From NCBI GenBank assembly GCA_035578905.1, contig JAQJVL010000255.1, positions 1,178,001-1,242,000 on the forward strand: DNA of 64,000 nt. The letters are read 5' to 3'. A model generated the notes under the pieces. That model had not been told where the DNA came from and ran no database searches. It saw nothing but the letters and a program-made list of their open reading frames with translations. The DNA comes from Stictocephala bisonia. Lineage: Eukaryota; Arthropoda; Insecta; Hemiptera; Membracidae. How positions within the stretch are numbered: the stretch's first letter is position 1; each line of letters opens with the position of its first letter. Both the position numbers and the translations under genes were made by a program. Positions 60,854 through 64,000 of the stretch are shown piece by piece.

Positions 60854-61818
60854 GGTATAGCTTCTCAGGCAGGTAAGGTTTTTAAAATCCAAAAAAAGTT
60901 TTAAAGAATAATGACATTTTCATCTTGCAGGTGATCCTGCAAGCCATTTTTTAAACAATTAAAGATATTGACTATTCCTAATTTATACATACTAAAAATT
61001 TTAATGATGGTTAAGACAAACCTGAGTAGTTTTTATGATGAACAAGTTGATCATGGGTATAATACTAGATTTAAAAATAATTTGCAGTACCCTAACCATC
61101 ATTTGAAGCTTATTGAAAAAACACCAAATTATATGGGGAAAAAGATCTTTAATAAACTCCCCCTTAAATACAAGACTTTAATCAACACAAACTCTTTTAA
61201 AAGCAGCCTTACCAATTTCTTGTTGGAAAAAAATTATTATAGCATCAGTGAGTACTTATGTGATAGCGACATGTAAGCTATATTTTATAAATTAAGTATA
61301 GTTTAATATTACATAGTGGCCATGTTGTGTAGAGGATATATAGTGGTCTCAAATGTTAGTTACATTAGACAATAATAGAACAATCTCCTCTAGGTTTTAT
61401 TATGTTATGTTTACAAGTTATTACATTATTAATTTTGACAATGTCACCTGTTTTTTAGCTGTGCTATTCATGTAAAACGTTTATGTGACAATAAAGAAAT
61501 TTTGATTTGATGCAATAATTCAATTTCTTTATGGCCTACAATATTATTGACATGCCTAGCAATAAAACATGTGCTTTTTTATGTATTATACTATAATGAG
61601 TGATTACGTCGATTCAGAAATATTTTCCTCTGTAAGCCTGCCTTGAATTTTGTTTGAAACCCCTTGGAAAAAACCTTGAATTGTACTTGAATTTTTTTTA
61701 CATGATTGAGTAGCCACCCTGTTCGAACTTTGTGGAGAAGCACATATCATCTCTTCTAATATAAATATATTAGAACATTTAAACAAAAACCAATCTCTTC
61801 AGAAGGGTCTGAACTTTA

Positions 61819-64000
61819 ATAGTAAGTCCTTACAGGTATGTCCCTAAACTTAAGTATAAGGGCCCCAAATGTATCTCCAAAGTATAGCATGTTTATCATA
61901 TTTTTCAAAAATCATGTTCACACATTCAAGAGGGCAAGAGTCAATTTATTTGTTATTTTTTTATGTAATAGGTATATCAAGGTACTTCAAACTCACAAAG
62001 TTTCAAATTGTGGACTAGCATAGTTTTTTAGAAAAACATTTTTAAATCATGAAATTTTCAAAGTTCAGGATTAATATCTTTTTTGGGCATGAAAATGAAA
62101 ATTTGATATTTATCCCAGTTTTAGTACTATAACAGAGGAACAACCTGCAAAAATTTGGTTTTGTGAACTTTATTATTTACCAAGATATAATGTAGAAAAG
62201 TGCCAATACAATGCTAAACATAGCTAAATATTATGCTTTGTTATGCCTGAAAATATATAAAACAACGACACACATATAGTTATACCATTTATTAATATAC
62301 AAACTTTTATTTTCATGACTGATGAGCATTGAGTAGATGCGAAATTTCATCATACAAGCATTGTGTGATGTTGAAGTTGCACCAGTTGCTGTAGTTAGTT
62401 GTAGGGGTGTGGTCTTCCTCAAGATATTACTCAAAGGGACTTATGTTTCATAATTTTTGCGGTATTTGAAGGAAGTTCCTCGACCAGCAGGTTTATAAAA
62501 GTGAACAAAACAGTCCTTATGCTCTCCATTGACAGATGGAATTTTCTGAGCCACCACTGTTTGTCACAACCAGACAATAGTACCATGTTCCTCCAAAGTC
62601 ATATAAACTCTGAAGTCCATGGATTTAGACGTCTTGAAGCACTTAACTTTCTTGTCTGCTACAAGCACAAGTCGATGAAAAGATTAGGTTCCAGGTATTT
62701 TGAGGCATTCTTTTAATCAAACTTCAATTTCTGTTTCATCCTTTTTTTATTTCCTCACTGTCAACGTAAAACTACACAATCTCTTTGGAGTTTTCAGAGC
62801 AAAAACGAAACTCATATAAATAAGTAGGCTACTGTTTATTCTTTTGTTTACTCTTATTTTGATGAGGACTTGGGACTGGTTAAAAACCACAGCCTTTGTA
62901 TAATAAGCAACCATCGACAGCACAAAAACTGCAGTAGTTCATACCTTACAAAAATATCTCATTGAAGATATAAAAACATTCTACCGGCCGTTAAAAAAGT
63001 TATATAATTTTAACGGCAGATTAACTTTTAAAATAACAAAGAATGAAACAGAACTTGAAGTTTGATTCAAAGAATGCCTCAAAATTCCTGGAATACAATC
63101 TTTTCATCGACATGTGCTTTTGGCAGACAACAAAGATAAGTGCTTTAAAATGTCTTAAGTCTGTAAATTTCAAAGAGATTATAACATCAAAGAGAGTGAT
63201 GTTAACTTTGGAGGAATATGATACCATTTCCTGTGTGTATGACGAACAGTGATGGATCGGAAAATTCCATCTGTCAATCGAGAGCATAATGTCTGTTGTT
63301 GGTCCAAGAACTCCCTTCAAATTCAGAAAAAATTATGAAATATGGGCCCCTTTGAGTAATATATTGAGGAAGACCACACCCCTACAACTAACTACAGCAA
63401 ATGGCGCAACTTCAACATCACACAATGCTTGTGTGATGAAATCTCGCATCTACTCAATGCTCATCAGTCATGAAAAAAAAGTTTGTATATTAATAAGTGG
63501 TATAACTATATGTCTGTCATAATATTTAGCTATTTTTAGCATTGTAAGTATCTGAAGCAATATTGTTATATTTATTTTTTTTTTTTATTTTGGCACTTCT
63601 ACATTAGATATCTTGGTAAAAAATAAAGTACACAAAACCAGATTTTTGCAGGTTGTTCCTCTGTTCTAGTACTAAAACTGGAATAAATATCAAATTTTTA
63701 TTTTCATACCCAAAAAAGATATTAATCCTTGAATTTTAAAAAATTTGAAAATTTCATGATTTAAAAAAATTTTCTAAAAAATTATGCTAGTCCATAATTT
63801 GAAACTTTATGAGTTTGAAGTACCTCAATATACCTATCACATAAAAAAAAGAACAAATAATTTAACTGTTGCCTTCTTGAAAAAATAAATGTGTGAAAAT
63901 TGATAATTGAAAAATATGATAAAATATGATATACTTTGGATATATATATATTTGGGCCCTTATACTTAAGTTTTCGGACATAACTGTAAGGACTTAATTT
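61819..64000. repeat. Long inverted repeat (fold-back-like), arms about 0.9 kb, loop about 0.3 kb
   Basis: The left arm 61819-62741 pairs with the right arm 63040-64000. Matching blocks from outside in: TAAGTCCTTACAG and TTAAGTATAAGGGCCC; TCAAACTCACAAAG-type; GGAACAACCTGCAAAAAT; CATGACTGATGAGCATTGAG; TAGTTAGTTGTAGGGGTGTG; GACAGATGGAATTTTC; and TTTGATTCAAAGAATGCCTC versus GAGGCATTCTTTTAATCAAA. The arms differ by scattered substitutions and small indels. The right arm reaches the window edge. Each arm has an open frame pointing at the loop with LSIDRWNF ... SMKRLxSRxFEAFF. It lies in the first SAFB intron. Confidence 0.9.

Larger units (their letters stand above)
57060..61512 (+). mobile_element. 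Jockey-like non-LTR retrotransposon, split by a piggyBac-like element
   Basis: Endonuclease pieces: REGSDHGGSCILLKS (57100), YIASDFNVDILENC (57352-57395) and, after the insertion, SDHRAIFIDI (59038-59067). The reverse transcriptase is at 59175-60853 and the C-terminal tail at 60968-61276 (DHGYNTRFKNNLQYPNHHLK). The 3' UTR has AATAAAG at 61490 and a short TTTTGATTTGATG end. The frame is shifted near 60150 and stops at 60852, with a gap to the tail. It is relatively young compared with its neighbours. The 5' end is truncated or not identified. Confidence 0.88.
53946..61721. mobile_element. CAGGGTG-ended (hAT-like) element, 7.8 kb with nested insertions
   Basis: The left end CAGGGTGGCTACTCA (53946) and the right end TGAGTAGCCACCCTG (ends 61721) are perfect 15-bp inverted repeats. 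TTCGAA abuts both ends, possibly part of a target duplication. Adjacent runs of AAAACCTGGAA and AAAAACCTTGAATT mirror each other. About 1-kb internal blocks (around 54950-55200 and 56090-56350) are diverged duplicates and also resemble 12030-12210. It encloses the elements at 55318-55978 and 57060-61512. Confidence 0.75.

Overview
This is eukaryotic, AT-rich DNA, almost certainly from an insect. The evidence is split genes with GT-AG introns, two animal-type genes, tRNA-derived SINEs, and a very dense load of insect-type transposons (Jockey-like, RTE-like and RNase H-bearing non-LTR elements, piggyBac-like TTAA elements, hAT-like, pogo-like and mariner-like remnants). I cannot fix the order from sequence alone. 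No bacterial operon, CRISPR array or virus genome is present. All calls were made by eye.

Host genes. (1) The plus strand from 2.2 to 24.4 kb carries the last seven exons of a SIK3-type salt-inducible kinase. All exon phases agree, and the last exon ends in a KA1-like C terminus with a stop at 24413-24415. The kinase domain lies off the left edge. (2) At 52.70 kb the plus strand starts a scaffold attachment factor B (SAFB/SLTM) gene. Its first coding exon is an N-terminal SAP domain, and the rest lies off the right edge. About 28 kb of repeat-filled intergenic DNA separates them.

Layout. 0-2 kb: a non-LTR retrotransposon end whose 3' terminus is amplified 12 times, then a SINE. 4.9-9.8 kb (SIK3 intron): a piggyBac-like element hit by an RNase H-bearing non-LTR element, itself hit by another retrotransposon. 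11.3-13.5 kb: hAT-like ends and about 0.95 kb of (CT)n. 15.7-20.6 kb: a three-level nest of retrotransposons. 22-23.3 kb: SINEs and a GC-rich degenerate repeat. 24.56-27.05 kb: a hAT element just past the SIK3 stop, with an 8-bp target duplication. 27.17-28.35 kb: a piggyBac-like element with a transposase remnant. 31.1-34.6 kb: tandem repeats carrying a hAT MITE, and a CAGGG-ended element carrying a piggyBac-like element. 36.3-40.1 kb: pogo-like MITE, mariner fossil, RTE fragment. 41.6-44.9 kb: G-rich minisatellite blocks around a DDE transposase fossil. 46.6-52.4 kb: several decayed retrotransposons and a tRNA-derived SINE. 53.9-61.7 kb (first SAFB intron): a CAGGG-ended element enclosing a piggyBac-like element and a Jockey-like element that is itself split by another piggyBac-like element. 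61.8-64.0 kb: a long inverted repeat with arms of about 0.9 kb.

The strongest candidate for something not well described is a set of five different TTAA-flanked piggyBac-like elements. Each carries its own subterminal palindromes, mostly of the form GTCC...GGAC. The long inverted repeat at the right edge, whose arms carry diverged but parallel open frames, comes next.
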